From: Gammaproteobacteria bacterium
GTDB lineage: Bacteria; Pseudomonadota; Gammaproteobacteria; Pseudomonadales; Porticoccaceae
Length of the DNA stretch: 64,000 nt
Assembly (NCBI GenBank): GCA_018069465.1
Contig: JAGPUW010000022.1
Span: 1 to 64,000 of the forward strand
Direction of reading: 5' to 3'
The notes under the pieces were generated by a model. That model ran no database searches, was not told where the DNA came from, and saw only the letters and a list, made by a program, of their open reading frames with translations. Shown piece by piece: positions 54,517-63,864 of the stretch. The number at the start of each line of letters is the position of its first letter. The first letter of the stretch is position 1. The position numbers and the translations under genes were made by a program.

Positions 54517-55575
54517 ATGATGCCTACTTTAAAAAGCTTGCTCACAGGCTTTCGCTACACCACTCAAGCTTTTATCTTATCGACACTAATCAGCTCCTAT
54601 GCCAGCGCTGAACCCAGTGCTTACCGGGTCGAAAAACAAACCGTGCTCGACTTAAAATCGGTCTTTGCCTCGGTCGAGTCAATGGATGTGACCCAGGGTA
54701 GAGCCCGTATCGGTGGCACCCTGATTGAGCTGCTGGTTGACGAGGGCGATGTGGTCGAAGCCGGGCAGAGGCTGGCTTTAGTGCGCGATGCCAAGCAAAA
54801 ATTACAGATCGCCGCTTTCGCCTCGAAGTTGCGCTCTTTAAGTGCCCAGCTAACACTGTCCAAAACCACCTTGAAAAGAATCTCCACACTGCACAAGTCC
54901 GGCAAGGCCAGCCAATCTGAACTCGACAGAGCCCTGACCAATGTTGATGTCACCAGCGCCGATATCGCCACTCTGAAACTCGACCAGGCGGTGGTGAAAG
55001 AATCTCAGGCCCAGGGTGACGTGCTCGCCCCAGCTCGCGGGCGGGTACTGAGCGTCAACGTCACTCTGGGCGCAGTAGTCATGCCCGGGGAGCCGATTGC
55101 CGAGATCGCCGCCGACAATTACATCCTGCGCTTGTTGCTTCCCGAGCGTCACGCCCGCTTTATTAAAAAAGGCGATACGGTGCTGGTGGCCGAAAGAGGC
55201 ATGCTCGACAGCGCCAATACCAGTAGCCGCTCTGAACAGCGCACAGGCACTGTCTCCCAGGTCTATCCCGAGCTCGATAATGGCCGCGTGATGGCCGATG
55301 TGCAGGTGGCCGGGCTCGGTGACTTTTTTGTTGGCGAGCGCGTGCGAGTCTGGGTGTCAACGGACAAGCGGGAGGCCTATGTCATCCCCGAAGACTACAT
55401 CCATCGCCGCTACGGCTTGAGCTTTGTTTATCTCAGCGACGGCAGTGAAGTGGTGATTCAACCGGGCACCCGACTCGCCACCGGCATCGAAATTTTATCG
55501 GGCTTAAAAACGGGCGACACACTCCGAAAAAACCCAGCGCCCCGCCCCGCATCCTCCAATAGTGCGGGAGAATAA
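54517..55575 (+). CDS. RND efflux periplasmic adaptor (membrane fusion protein)
   Basis: 352 residues with a signal peptide (about 1-31). The lipoyl half GTLIELLVDEGDVVEAGQRL, a coiled-coil with LRSLSAQLTLSKTTLKRIS, and a second half with GDVLAPARGRVLSVNV are adaptor features. It should join the inner-membrane RND pump to an outer-membrane channel. AGGGGAAAATCGGG precedes two ATG codons. The pump gene begins two bases after its stop. Confidence 0.88.
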   Translation: MMPTLKSLLTGFRYTTQAFILSTLISSYASAEPSAYRVEKQTVLDLKSVFASVESMDVTQGRARIGGTLIELLVDEGDVVEAGQRLALVRDAKQKLQIAAFASKLRSLSAQLTLSKTTLKRISTLHKSGKASQSELDRALTNVDVTSADIATLKLDQAVVKESQAQGDVLAPARGRVLSVNVTLGAVVMPGEPIAEIAADNYILRLLLPERHARFIKKGDTVLVAERGMLDSANTSSRSEQRTGTVSQVYPELDNGRVMADVQVAGLGDFFVGERVRVWVSTDKREAYVIPEDYIHRRYGLSFVYLSDGSEVVIQPGTRLATGIEILSGLKTGDTLRKNPAPRPASSNSAGE

Positions 55576-55577
55576 GA

Positions 55578-58500
55578 GTGTCGTCTTTAGGCGTAGCCGG
55601 GGGCATCACCAGGGCATTTATTCAATCGGCCCTAACACCCCTCATCCTTATTGTTTCAGTCATTCTCGGCACCATGGCACTGCTCAGCATGCCCCAGGAA
55701 GAAGACCCCCAAATCACCGTGCCCTTTGTCGATATTTTTATCAACACGCCGGGTCTGCAAGCGGAGGATGTGGTTGAGCTGGTCACCAAGCCTTTTGAAG
55801 ATATATTAAAAGGCATCGACAATGTCGAGCACGTCTATTCGATGACCCGCGACGACGGCATCGCTCTCACCGTACGCTTTGATACCGGTTTCGATGACGA
55901 CGCCGCCGTAGCCCGAGTCAACGATGCGATTGACGCCAATCGCTATCGCGTACCGAGTGATTTACCACCCCCCCTGGTGATCGGGCGCAGTATCGATGAC
56001 GCCGCCGTGGTGGTGCTCACCCTGTCGCCAAAGCCCGGCAACGCGGGCCGCTGGACCTCGGATTCGCTCTACGACTTAACCGAAGAGCTAAAGCATGAAA
56101 TCATCAAAGTCGACGATGTCGGCCTGACCTATATTATCGGCGGCCACCCCAAAGAGCTGCGCATTGAGCCCGACCCCGAACTGCTATCTCTGTACGGCAT
56201 CACCCTCAACCAGGTGGTCGACAAAATACGCCACGCCAACCAGTCGTTCGCCGCCGGCAGTTTGCGCAACACCAACCAATTGACCCCCGTGATCGTCGGC
56301 CAAACCCTGCACAGCACCACCGAGATCGGCTTGCTGGTGATTACCACTGTCGATGGCCGCCCCGTGTATTTGCGCGATGTCGCCAAGATCGTCATCGGCG
56401 CCAGTCTTGGCGAGTACCGGGTTTCCCAACTGCTGCCGGTCACTGACGACGGCAAAAGCTATGAGCGCCTGCCCGCCGTCAGCCTGGCCATTGGCAAGCG
56501 CAACGGCGCCAATGGTGTGGCCATTAGTGAAGATGTTCTCAAGCGCCTTGAGCAGGTGCGCGGGGGCTTGATTCCCGACGAGATCAACGTCGAGATCACC
56601 CGCGATTACGGTGAGACCGCCGGCCACAAATCCAACGAAATGATGCTCCACTTAATTCTCGCCACCGCCGCCATTGTGCTGATCATGGGCGCATTTTTAG
56701 GTTGGCGCGAAGGCATCGTGGTGCTGCTGGTCGTACCGGCAACCATTTTGCTAACCTTTTTCACCTGCTGGCTGTTCGACGTTACCCTCAACCGCCTGAC
56801 CATGTACGGCATTATTTTCTCCATTGCCATCCTCGCCGACGACGCCATTGTGGTCATCGAAAATGTCTCCCGGCACTGGAAAATGCTCAATGGCCGCACC
56901 CTGCTACAAGCGACCATTGACGGTGTCGCCGAAGTCGGCAATCCGACCATTATCGCCACTTTCACTGTGGTGATAGCGATGCTGCCCATGCTGTTTATCC
57001 ACGGCTTTATTGCACCCTTTCTCGCACCCATTCCCATTGCCGCCTGTGCTGCAATGATCTTTTCACTGCTACTGGCCTTCACTGTCGTGCCCTGGGCGAT
57101 GCTGAAATTGCACCCGAACGCGGGCCAACACACTGCAGATCACAGTGCCTTAGACAACGAAAAAGAAGCTCAGGGCGGCATCTTTGGTGCGGCAGTGCGC
57201 CGCTGTATGTCCGGCCTGCTGAGCACGCCGACAAGGGCCAAATATACGGTGCTCGCCGTGGTCTTCCTCACCCTGCTAACTTTTTTAATACCCTATTACA
57301 AGTTGGTGCTGTTCAAAATCATGCCCTTTGATGACAAACAGGATATTCAAATACAGGTCGATCTCCCCGAGGGCTCCACCCTCGAGGCGACGGATCGCAT
57401 CCTGGTAGAGGCCAGCCAGCTGATCGCCGGTATTGAAGAAATTCAAAACATGCAGATTTACACTGGTGTGGCTGGGCCCTTCCATTTTTACGGGCTGGTG
57501 CGCCAGGACTATCTGCGCAACTCGCCAGAGCTGGGTGAGCTGCGCATCAGGCTGTCGTCCACCTGGGAGCGCAAGCGCGAGAGCCACGACATTGCCATGG
57601 AAATCAAGCAGCGCTTAAAGGCTCTGCAATTGCCCGAAAACGCCACGCTAGAGCTGGTCGAATCCCCACCCGGGCCACCCGCGCCCTACATTGTGCTGGC
57701 AGAGGTTTACGGGCCCGATGCCCAAACCCGCCGCGACACGGCACGCAAAATCCAGCAAGCCATTGACCAGATCCCCGCCCTGGCTGAGAGCGACAACTCT
57801 CTGGGCAACCCGCCCATGCGCATGCGCATCGCCATTGATCAGGAAAGCCTCGACTTTCACCGCGTCGATGAAGGCGCGGTTTACGGCACCCTTGCCGCCC
57901 TCTTGCAGGGTGTCAATCTCGGCCACTCTCACCGTGGCGATGGTCGCAACCCCATCCCCATTGTCCTGCGTGAGCCGAAAGAATCGCTATTTCTCGGTGA
58001 GCGCCTGTTGTCCACCCCCGTCCCCACTATGGACGGAGGAATCAGAGAACTGGGCGATGTGGTTAGCATTACCAGGGAGCCGGCCTCCTTCCCGATTTAT
58101 CGCCGCGATGGCCACTTCGCTGACATGGTGATGGCCAGTATTCGCGGTGAGCACCGCGATGCACCGATGTATGCCCTGTATGAGGTTGAGCAGATTATTA
58201 ATAACATGGACTGGGCCGGAGGCATAAAACCCGACGTCCGTTACTTTGGCCAACCCGAAGACGAAAGCAAACCCACACTGCTGTGGATGGGCGAATGGGA
58301 TGTCACCAAGGAGACCTTCGTCGAACTTGGCTCGGCCTTCAACTACGCCATACTCGGCATTTATATTCTTGTGGTTGGCCACTTCAGTAGCTTTAAAACG
58401 CCACTCATTGTGTTACTGCCCGTGCCGCTGGGCTTCTCCGGCATTATTCTCGGCCACTGGATCATGGATGCCACCTACTCCATGCCCTCCACCATCGGCC

Positions 58501-58802
58501 TGATTGCCCTCTCGGGCATCGTGGTGCGCAACTCGATACTGTTAATTGAGTTCATCCACATGGAGAGCAGAAAAGGCGTACCCATGCGCACCGCCGCACT
58601 GGAGGCCGCCGCCATCCGCTCCAAGCCGATCTTCCTTACCGCGCTGGCGGGCATCGCCGGTTCGGCCTTTATTCTGCCCGACGCCATGCTCCACGGCATG
58701 GGTGTGGCGCTGATGTTTGGCCTCGCCTCATCCACGATACTGACCTTGTTGGTGATACCCGCGATGTACGTCTGGTTGCGCGATGATGGGCGGGCAGTGT
58801 AA
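55578..58802 (+). CDS. RND efflux pump permease
   Basis: 1074-residue proton-driven pump of the AcrB/MmpL-type HAE group with twelve membrane spans. The first is in ALTPLILIVSVILGTMALL. The proton-relay Asp pair is in SIAILADDAIVVIENVSRH, and GIVVRNSILLIEFIHME is TM11. Two porter domains face the periplasm (e.g. FVDIFINTPGLQAEDVVE). The GTG start has GGGAG upstream and follows the adaptor by two bases. No outer-membrane factor gene is in view. Substrate unknown. Confidence 0.93.
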   Translation: MSSLGVAGGITRAFIQSALTPLILIVSVILGTMALLSMPQEEDPQITVPFVDIFINTPGLQAEDVVELVTKPFEDILKGIDNVEHVYSMTRDDGIALTVRFDTGFDDDAAVARVNDAIDANRYRVPSDLPPPLVIGRSIDDAAVVVLTLSPKPGNAGRWTSDSLYDLTEELKHEIIKVDDVGLTYIIGGHPKELRIEPDPELLSLYGITLNQVVDKIRHANQSFAAGSLRNTNQLTPVIVGQTLHSTTEIGLLVITTVDGRPVYLRDVAKIVIGASLGEYRVSQLLPVTDDGKSYERLPAVSLAIGKRNGANGVAISEDVLKRLEQVRGGLIPDEINVEITRDYGETAGHKSNEMMLHLILATAAIVLIMGAFLGWREGIVVLLVVPATILLTFFTCWLFDVTLNRLTMYGIIFSIAILADDAIVVIENVSRHWKMLNGRTLLQATIDGVAEVGNPTIIATFTVVIAMLPMLFIHGFIAPFLAPIPIAACAAMIFSLLLAFTVVPWAMLKLHPNAGQHTADHSALDNEKEAQGGIFGAAVRRCMSGLLSTPTRAKYTVLAVVFLTLLTFLIPYYKLVLFKIMPFDDKQDIQIQVDLPEGSTLEATDRILVEASQLIAGIEEIQNMQIYTGVAGPFHFYGLVRQDYLRNSPELGELRIRLSSTWERKRESHDIAMEIKQRLKALQLPENATLELVESPPGPPAPYIVLAEVYGPDAQTRRDTARKIQQAIDQIPALAESDNSLGNPPMRMRIAIDQESLDFHRVDEGAVYGTLAALLQGVNLGHSHRGDGRNPIPIVLREPKESLFLGERLLSTPVPTMDGGIRELGDVVSITREPASFPIYRRDGHFADMVMASIRGEHRDAPMYALYEVEQIINNMDWAGGIKPDVRYFGQPEDESKPTLLWMGEWDVTKETFVELGSAFNYAILGIYILVVGHFSSFKTPLIVLLPVPLGFSGIILGHWIMDATYSMPSTIGLIALSGIVVRNSILLIEFIHMESRKGVPMRTAALEAAAIRSKPIFLTALAGIAGSAFILPDAMLHGMGVALMFGLASSTILTLLVIPAMYVWLRDDGRAV

Positions 58803-58829
58803 AGCCCCACCCCAACTCACCTCGCTATA

Positions 58830-58868
58830 AAAAAGCCCGCCACTGAGCGATCAATGGGGGGCTTTTTT
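58830..58868 (+). terminator. Terminator of the RND operon
   Basis: AAAAAAGCCC (58830-58839) pairs with GGGCTTTTTT, giving a stem and T-run about 30 bases after the pump stop. Confidence 0.85.
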
Positions 58869-58908
58869 ATAGTACTCAGAAAAATGAAAACCTGCGTTAG
58901 CGAAGCCG

Positions 58909-59466
58909 TCAATCACCACTCTTCATATAAAAAGGGCAGTAGTAATCATCGGAGTTACCGTACTCGGGCCTATTGCTATAACGCTGATAGTGCCTTAAAT
59001 CCGTATACCCTTTTTTCATCCAATATAAGGCACTCGGAATAGGGACAACATGCTCCACAAAACGTCTCTTCTTAAAACTCCAAAGATAAAACGCCCCTTT
59101 TTTGGCGACGCCAAAATGCATTTCAGTGCCAATCTCCCCTCTTTTCCCATAGCCGCGACCCTCTTTGGCATAAAACAACCAGCCCTGTCGAATCGCATGA
59201 TCAAGAATATGGCGGTAATCAATTGCTGCCGGATCCATAACAACCACCCACTCTCGGTAAGAATGAATCCGTTCCGGGAAAATAAAGAAGCCGGGTATAC
59301 GCTGCTGTTTGACTCTGGGGACGATAATGCAATAGGGCTCATCGTTGACCACCTCAGCCAGGCCTGCAACAACATCCTCATAAAAGGTGTCTTTGTATAA
59401 ATGAAAAACGACGGGCACAACAATCTCGGGCAGATAAATAATAATCAGCAGCGCCCATACGCGCAC
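58909..59466 (-). CDS. Hypothetical protein with one N-terminal membrane segment
   Basis: I do not recognise this 185-residue product. It has a hydrophobic run (VWALLIIIYLPEIVVPVVF) near the start. A basic, Tyr-rich body ends KKGYTDLRHYQRYSNR. The reading frame stays open upstream into the 3' end of the beta-propeller gene, and no ribosome site precedes the GTG at 59466, so the true start is uncertain. It may be translated with the propeller gene, 65 bases upstream. Confidence that it is a gene is moderate. Confidence 0.55.
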   Translation of the reverse strand: MRVWALLIIIYLPEIVVPVVFHLYKDTFYEDVVAGLAEVVNDEPYCIIVPRVKQQRIPGFFIFPERIHSYREWVVVMDPAAIDYRHILDHAIRQGWLFYAKEGRGYGKRGEIGTEMHFGVAKKGAFYLWSFKKRRFVEHVVPIPSALYWMKKGYTDLRHYQRYSNRPEYGNSDDYYCPFYMKSGD

Positions 59467-59530
59467 TACATATTTATTAAAAAAACAGATGACAATAACT
59501 GCCTCATTATTGCCATCCCGCGCGCCTTGC

Positions 59531-61111
59531 TCACACTTTACTTAAACGCAGCACACTACCCTCACCATCGGCGGCTATCAGCAGCCCACCTTTGCCATCG
59601 ACACAGAGGCCACCGGCAAAATCCAGCGGGCAGCTAGCGCCGATGGGCAGGTGGGTGGCGATTTGTTCAGGCTTACTTTCACCGCTAAGGTCAATCGCCC
59701 AGACAGAATGGGCGGCGCGGTCCAGTACATAGAGGGTATTTTCAATGGCGGTAATGCCGCGGGGGTCAAACAGACCGTCCAGCAATGTCCTTACCTCGCC
59801 CTCGAGACTGACTTCGAGCAAGCGCCCGACACCGGTGTCAGAGACATAGCACTTGCCCTGCCACATAAACACGTCGGTGGGTGCATTCAAACCCTCTACC
59901 AGAGTCGTGATGTCACCCGTGGCACTGATGGCGAGCACGGAGTTGGTGTTTTCTCTCACCACCAGCACGCCGCCATCTTCTGTGGCACACAGGCCTTTTA
60001 ACTGCCCCTGCTTGGCAACCAGCATGTTGGTCGTTGCGGTGGCAAAGTCGTAGCGCAGTACATCACCGCGAGCGGTGGTCATCAGGAATTCGCCCGGCTG
60101 GCCTGCAGCGACGGCACGCACAAAGCGCGGGGCGGAGGTATCGAGGGGACTACCGACGGAGCTGCGTTCACCATCGGGGGAGATCATTGCCAGGCTCAGG
60201 CCATCGACCACAAAACAGGTGCCAGAGCTGCTATCGCAGGCGATGCCCCAGGGGCCGACCCAACCGGGTGCCACCAGAACACGTTCAGCATTGCTGCCAT
60301 CCATCGCCACTTCGGCAACGCCGCCATCGACAAAGTGCGAGAGGTAGAGCTTGCCATCGGCATCAATGGCCAGATTGTCGATACCCGGTCGCACCTTGGC
60401 GACCACCGTTTGCTCACCGGTTTCGGTGTCAATTTTGACCACCTCACCGTTGCCCGCCTGGGGGGAGAGCAGTTCGCCCGAGGGCGTAAATTTTACCGCC
60501 GTGGGGTGGGACAGGCCCGCGGTGACTTGCTCCAACTCACCGCTTTCGGGATCTGCTCGCCAGATTTCACCCTTGGGCACCAGCGGGTAGTAGAGCTTGC
60601 CATCCGGCCCACCGGCCAGCGCATTGGGGCTGTCGAGATCTTTGGCGATTAAGCGCGGCGCTCTATCGTCGTGGGGGTAGAGTTCAAACAGGCGACCTTT
60701 GGGGCGGTGCTCATCGATAAAGAGTCTATCGTTAAACACCGTCACGCCATTGGCGGAGGGTAGTTCGTCCGAGACCACGCTGACCTCCCCGTCGGGCTTG
60801 CGCATGGTTACCTGAGCGCTCATCACTTCGGTGGAATACATATTGCCCTGTGAGTCGAAGGCGACATCGTCAGGCCCGGTAATGGGCCCACCATTCTCAG
60901 CAATGACCTCCAGCTCACCGCTCGTAGTATCGATTGCGGTGACCTGACTACCCATGGCCTGGGCAACGTAAAGCCTGCCGTCGGTGCCAAACTGCATGCC
61001 ATTGGCACCAAATAAAGCACTGGCCGGGGTCATCCGGCTGCATTGCCAAGCCGCTGTCAATCGGGGTTCTACCGCTTGTTCGCCATGAAGTGCCGCGAAA
61101 CGATTTTTCAT
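59531..61111 (-). CDS. Beta-propeller (SMP-30/NHL-type) protein
   Basis: 526 residues of repeated blade units, such as GMQFGTDGRLYVAQ, DDVAFDSQGNMYSTE, NALAGGPDGKLYYP, TAVKFTPSGELL and NLAIDADGKLYLSH. These match SMP-30/gluconolactonase or NHL propellers, about 9-10 blades here. No signal peptide is seen. It could be a lactonase or a binding scaffold. GGGAGGAATAACA precedes the ATG. It follows the amidohydrolase gene with a terminator in between, so read-through or a separate promoter is required. Confidence 0.85.
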   Translation of the reverse strand: MKNRFAALHGEQAVEPRLTAAWQCSRMTPASALFGANGMQFGTDGRLYVAQAMGSQVTAIDTTSGELEVIAENGGPITGPDDVAFDSQGNMYSTEVMSAQVTMRKPDGEVSVVSDELPSANGVTVFNDRLFIDEHRPKGRLFELYPHDDRAPRLIAKDLDSPNALAGGPDGKLYYPLVPKGEIWRADPESGELEQVTAGLSHPTAVKFTPSGELLSPQAGNGEVVKIDTETGEQTVVAKVRPGIDNLAIDADGKLYLSHFVDGGVAEVAMDGSNAERVLVAPGWVGPWGIACDSSSGTCFVVDGLSLAMISPDGERSSVGSPLDTSAPRFVRAVAAGQPGEFLMTTARGDVLRYDFATATTNMLVAKQGQLKGLCATEDGGVLVVRENTNSVLAISATGDITTLVEGLNAPTDVFMWQGKCYVSDTGVGRLLEVSLEGEVRTLLDGLFDPRGITAIENTLYVLDRAAHSVWAIDLSGESKPEQIATHLPIGASCPLDFAGGLCVDGKGGLLIAADGEGSVLRLSKV

Positions 61112-61164
61112 TGTTATTCCTCCCAGAAAAATGACTTATAGTGCCTACGCAGTAATTCAAAGGC

Positions 61165-61199
61165 AAAAAAAACCCTGTAACAGCAAGCTGTTACAGGGT
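61165..61199 (-). terminator. Strong terminator after the amidohydrolase gene
   Basis: ACCCTGTAACAG (61172-61183) and CTGTTACAGGGT (61188-61199) form a 12-base perfect stem with a four-base loop. On the minus strand it is followed by eight T. It separates the amidohydrolase and propeller genes. Confidence 0.92.
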
Positions 61200-61228
61200 G
61201 TGAATTAAACCTTTAAGGTTTAATTCAC
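61200..61228. repeat. Second perfect inverted repeat beside the terminator
   Basis: GTGAATTAAACCTT, one T, then AAGGTTTAATTCAC: 14-base arms with one central base. It adjoins the 61172-61199 hairpin and ends one base before the amidohydrolase stop codon. It may protect the 3' end, or bind protein. Confidence 0.85.
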
Positions 61229-61229
61229 A

Positions 61230-62354
61230 TTACACATTCACATTCAAGTTAAATAACTTTTTGACATTATCGTGAATACAGTTGTTTTGTTGCTCTAAAG
61301 TCAAGTGAGCCATTTGCTCATCGAGAATTCTTTGTGAATTCGGCCATGAGGCATCGGTGTGTGGATAGTCGTTGGCCCAGAGCAGGCAACCACTGTCGAC
61401 AACATCGAGATTCCTGTAAGCCGTTTCATCATCCTGGAAAGTGAAAGATACATTTTCGGCAATGTATTCACTCGGTGGACGGGTCAAATGACATTCAACC
61501 GCTGGCCCGAGGCGGGCCATAGCGTGGTCAGCACGATACTTGTAGTGAGGAATCCAACCAGCATCGCCTTCGGCAACAACCATTTTCAGCTTGGGGTTGC
61601 GTTCAAATACGCCGCCAAACAGGAACACACCCAGCACATCCTGAACGCCGCGAATAATGTTCATAAAGCCGTTAGCAGCATGGCCACGCTTAGGTGCCAA
61701 TACTTCTTTTACACCGCAATCATCAGAAGTCAGAATGTGGAAGCACATAGGCATATCCAAATCGACCGCACACTCCCACAGAGCGTCATAATCTTTGTGA
61801 TCGTAATCGGCATAGCCTGGACGGCCCGGCATCATCATGCCAACCATACCCTGAGCCTTAGCGCGCTTGACGTCGGCAATCGCTGAATCAACAGACAAAA
61901 CTGCAGACTGAGCCAGACCAAACAAACGATCGGGCTGAGCGCCACAGAAAGTTTCCAACCAACGATTATAAGCCTGCATACAGACATCTTTATACTCGAG
62001 ATCGGGATGACCACACATGATCATACCAACAGAAGCATAGATGATCTCAGCGCACACACCGTCCTGATCCTGTACTTCAGCACGGAAATCCGGGTTCCAG
62101 GCAGCATTGGGTAGCTCATCGAACTTGGCATTGCGATACTTGGGCAACTCAGCTGCAGGTACGCCAGCAGCGCCGAGCAGGGCCAGGGGAATAATGTCAT
62201 CGAGACCGGGAATGTTGAAAATAGAGCCCCCAGTTGGGCCATCTATTACGGTCGGTGCACGATCACGAAATTTAGGATCAATAAAATCAATATATGTGTT
62301 TGGCGGCTCAACAATGTGAGAGTCCGCTGAAATGCCTGGTTTACGAGTAGCCAT
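61230..62354 (-). CDS. Amidohydrolase (ACMSD-type, PF04909 family)
   Basis: 374-residue metal-dependent TIM-barrel protein. ISADSHIVEPP at the start holds the DxH-type ligand; MCFHILTSDD, VVAEGDAGWIPHYKYR and WANDYPHTDASWPNS supply the later metal and catalytic residues of the amidohydrolase_2 family. Relatives decarboxylate or hydrolyse aromatic-ring-derived acids; a natural-product or polyketide role is also known. GGAGGTTAC precedes the ATG. It is upstream of the propeller gene, with a terminator between. Confidence 0.9.
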   Translation of the reverse strand: MATRKPGISADSHIVEPPNTYIDFIDPKFRDRAPTVIDGPTGGSIFNIPGLDDIIPLALLGAAGVPAAELPKYRNAKFDELPNAAWNPDFRAEVQDQDGVCAEIIYASVGMIMCGHPDLEYKDVCMQAYNRWLETFCGAQPDRLFGLAQSAVLSVDSAIADVKRAKAQGMVGMMMPGRPGYADYDHKDYDALWECAVDLDMPMCFHILTSDDCGVKEVLAPKRGHAANGFMNIIRGVQDVLGVFLFGGVFERNPKLKMVVAEGDAGWIPHYKYRADHAMARLGPAVECHLTRPPSEYIAENVSFTFQDDETAYRNLDVVDSGCLLWANDYPHTDASWPNSQRILDEQMAHLTLEQQNNCIHDNVKKLFNLNVNV

Positions 62355-62688
62355 GTAACCTCCATCCTTTTTTGATTAGTCATTCGAGCTTGCGACCCAG
62401 AGAAAGGGCAATGCAAGCAACCTTGTAAAGGTATTTACATTCTTCCAAATATTTAGGGTGAGTGTCAAACAATCCAGGAAGTTTTCAGCGAATTCGAGCA
62501 CTTTTTTGTGACCAGAAATTTTGTGACCCCAGTTGATAGTCTGTATACATCGACGTCGGCAAGCAAATTAACCTCAGGGAAGGCTAATTCACCCCCTGAC
62601 AAGAAGGCTTTGCCAGAAGCGGTTTAAAATTGCTCGCCAGCCACTTACAATAAGCGCTACCAATCTTTTGACGAGCTGACAACAACTA
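62355..62688. promoter_or_regulatory. 334-base divergent control region
   Basis: Between the amidohydrolase (minus) and cyclase-PilZ (plus) genes. A direct repeat TTTTGTGACC occurs at 62504-62513 and 62519-62528, 15 bases apart centre to centre, a possible regulator site. No gene seen. Confidence 0.45.
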
Positions 62689-63783
62689 ATGCAAGAAAAT
62701 GAGAAACAGATCCTGATAGAGAACCTGCTTCACAGCATTCGCCAGCGCCCTGCGGCCTCGGCATCAGGTCTGGACCCGTCACTCGACGACACTGCCCTGG
62801 CTCAGCAGTTTTATGAGCTTATCAACGAAGCCACTGGCGACAATCACAAATCGGAACAAAAACAGGTGACGATTCTGCTTGCCGATTTACGCGGTTTCAG
62901 CGCCATGTCAGAGAAGCATACGGCGGAAGAATTGATCGACCTGCTGAATCGTTATTTCCACAAAATGAGTGAAATCATTCTCCATTACGGCGGCACCATC
63001 GACAAATTTATGGGCGATTCGGTGATGGCCCTGTTTGGTGCTCCCTCCAGCGGCGAGGATGATCTGGAGAGGGCTCTCGCCTGTGCGGTTGAAATGCAGC
63101 TGGCGATGAACGACGTTAACACCACCAATAATGCCCTGGGCCTGCCCAATATATACATGGGTATCGGCCTCAATACCGGCACCGTAGTGGCCGGCAATCT
63201 CGGCTCCAAACTGCACAGCGAATACACCGTTATCGGCAACGAAGTGAACCTGACCTCGCGGATTGAAGCCCACAGTTTGCGCGGGCAAATTATGCTCAGC
63301 GAGAGCACCTATGACCTGGCTGCAGAGTACGTGAGCGTGGGCACTATTAATGACGTGCTGGTGAAAGGACGCTCCAGGAGTGTCCGCCTCTATGAATTAC
63401 TATCGACAAGCCGCCCAAAACAACTGGATGTTCCGCAGCGCGAAATTCGTAAAAGCCCTCGCATCGCGGTCAATATGCCGCTTAATTTTCAGACCGTGGC
63501 CGGTAAAACGGTGCAGGCTGAAGAATACGAAGGGCGTATTAACAACATCAGTTATAACGGCATGATGGCCGTTATGCCCATGCCCATCCAGTCCAGTGCC
63601 GAAATTAAAATCCACTTTGCCCTGTCGATGATGTCCAACCAAACCAGCGAAGTGTATGCCAAAGTACTCCACGTGCAGGAACTAGATAAGCAATTTTACT
63701 GCCAGCTCGAATTTACTTTTATTGATGATGAAGCCCAGCGTGAGCTGAAAGAGTTTATCGACCGCATCATCGAGAGTAATTAA
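62689..63783 (+). CDS. Class III nucleotidyl cyclase fused to a PilZ domain
   Basis: 364 residues. A class III cyclase domain (about 55-230) has metal ligands D66 (LLADLRGF) and D110 (KFMGDS), K106 and T180 (EYTVIG) at the purine-binding positions of adenylate cyclases, and N187/R191 for the transition state. It should make cAMP. A C-terminal PilZ domain (about 240-355) has RxxxR at 244-248 and NxSxxG at 276-281, the c-di-GMP-binding motifs. No membrane part is seen. c-di-GMP control of cAMP synthesis is inferred from the fusion. Confidence 0.9.
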   Translation: MQENEKQILIENLLHSIRQRPAASASGLDPSLDDTALAQQFYELINEATGDNHKSEQKQVTILLADLRGFSAMSEKHTAEELIDLLNRYFHKMSEIILHYGGTIDKFMGDSVMALFGAPSSGEDDLERALACAVEMQLAMNDVNTTNNALGLPNIYMGIGLNTGTVVAGNLGSKLHSEYTVIGNEVNLTSRIEAHSLRGQIMLSESTYDLAAEYVSVGTINDVLVKGRSRSVRLYELLSTSRPKQLDVPQREIRKSPRIAVNMPLNFQTVAGKTVQAEEYEGRINNISYNGMMAVMPMPIQSSAEIKIHFALSMMSNQTSEVYAKVLHVQELDKQFYCQLEFTFIDDEAQRELKEFIDRIIESN

Positions 63784-63864
63784 ACGCCCGACCCTGCGGT
63801 AATTTTTTCAACAGCAACTAAACTGCTTAATGACTACACAATTTAACTTTTCAGGTAGCTATTG

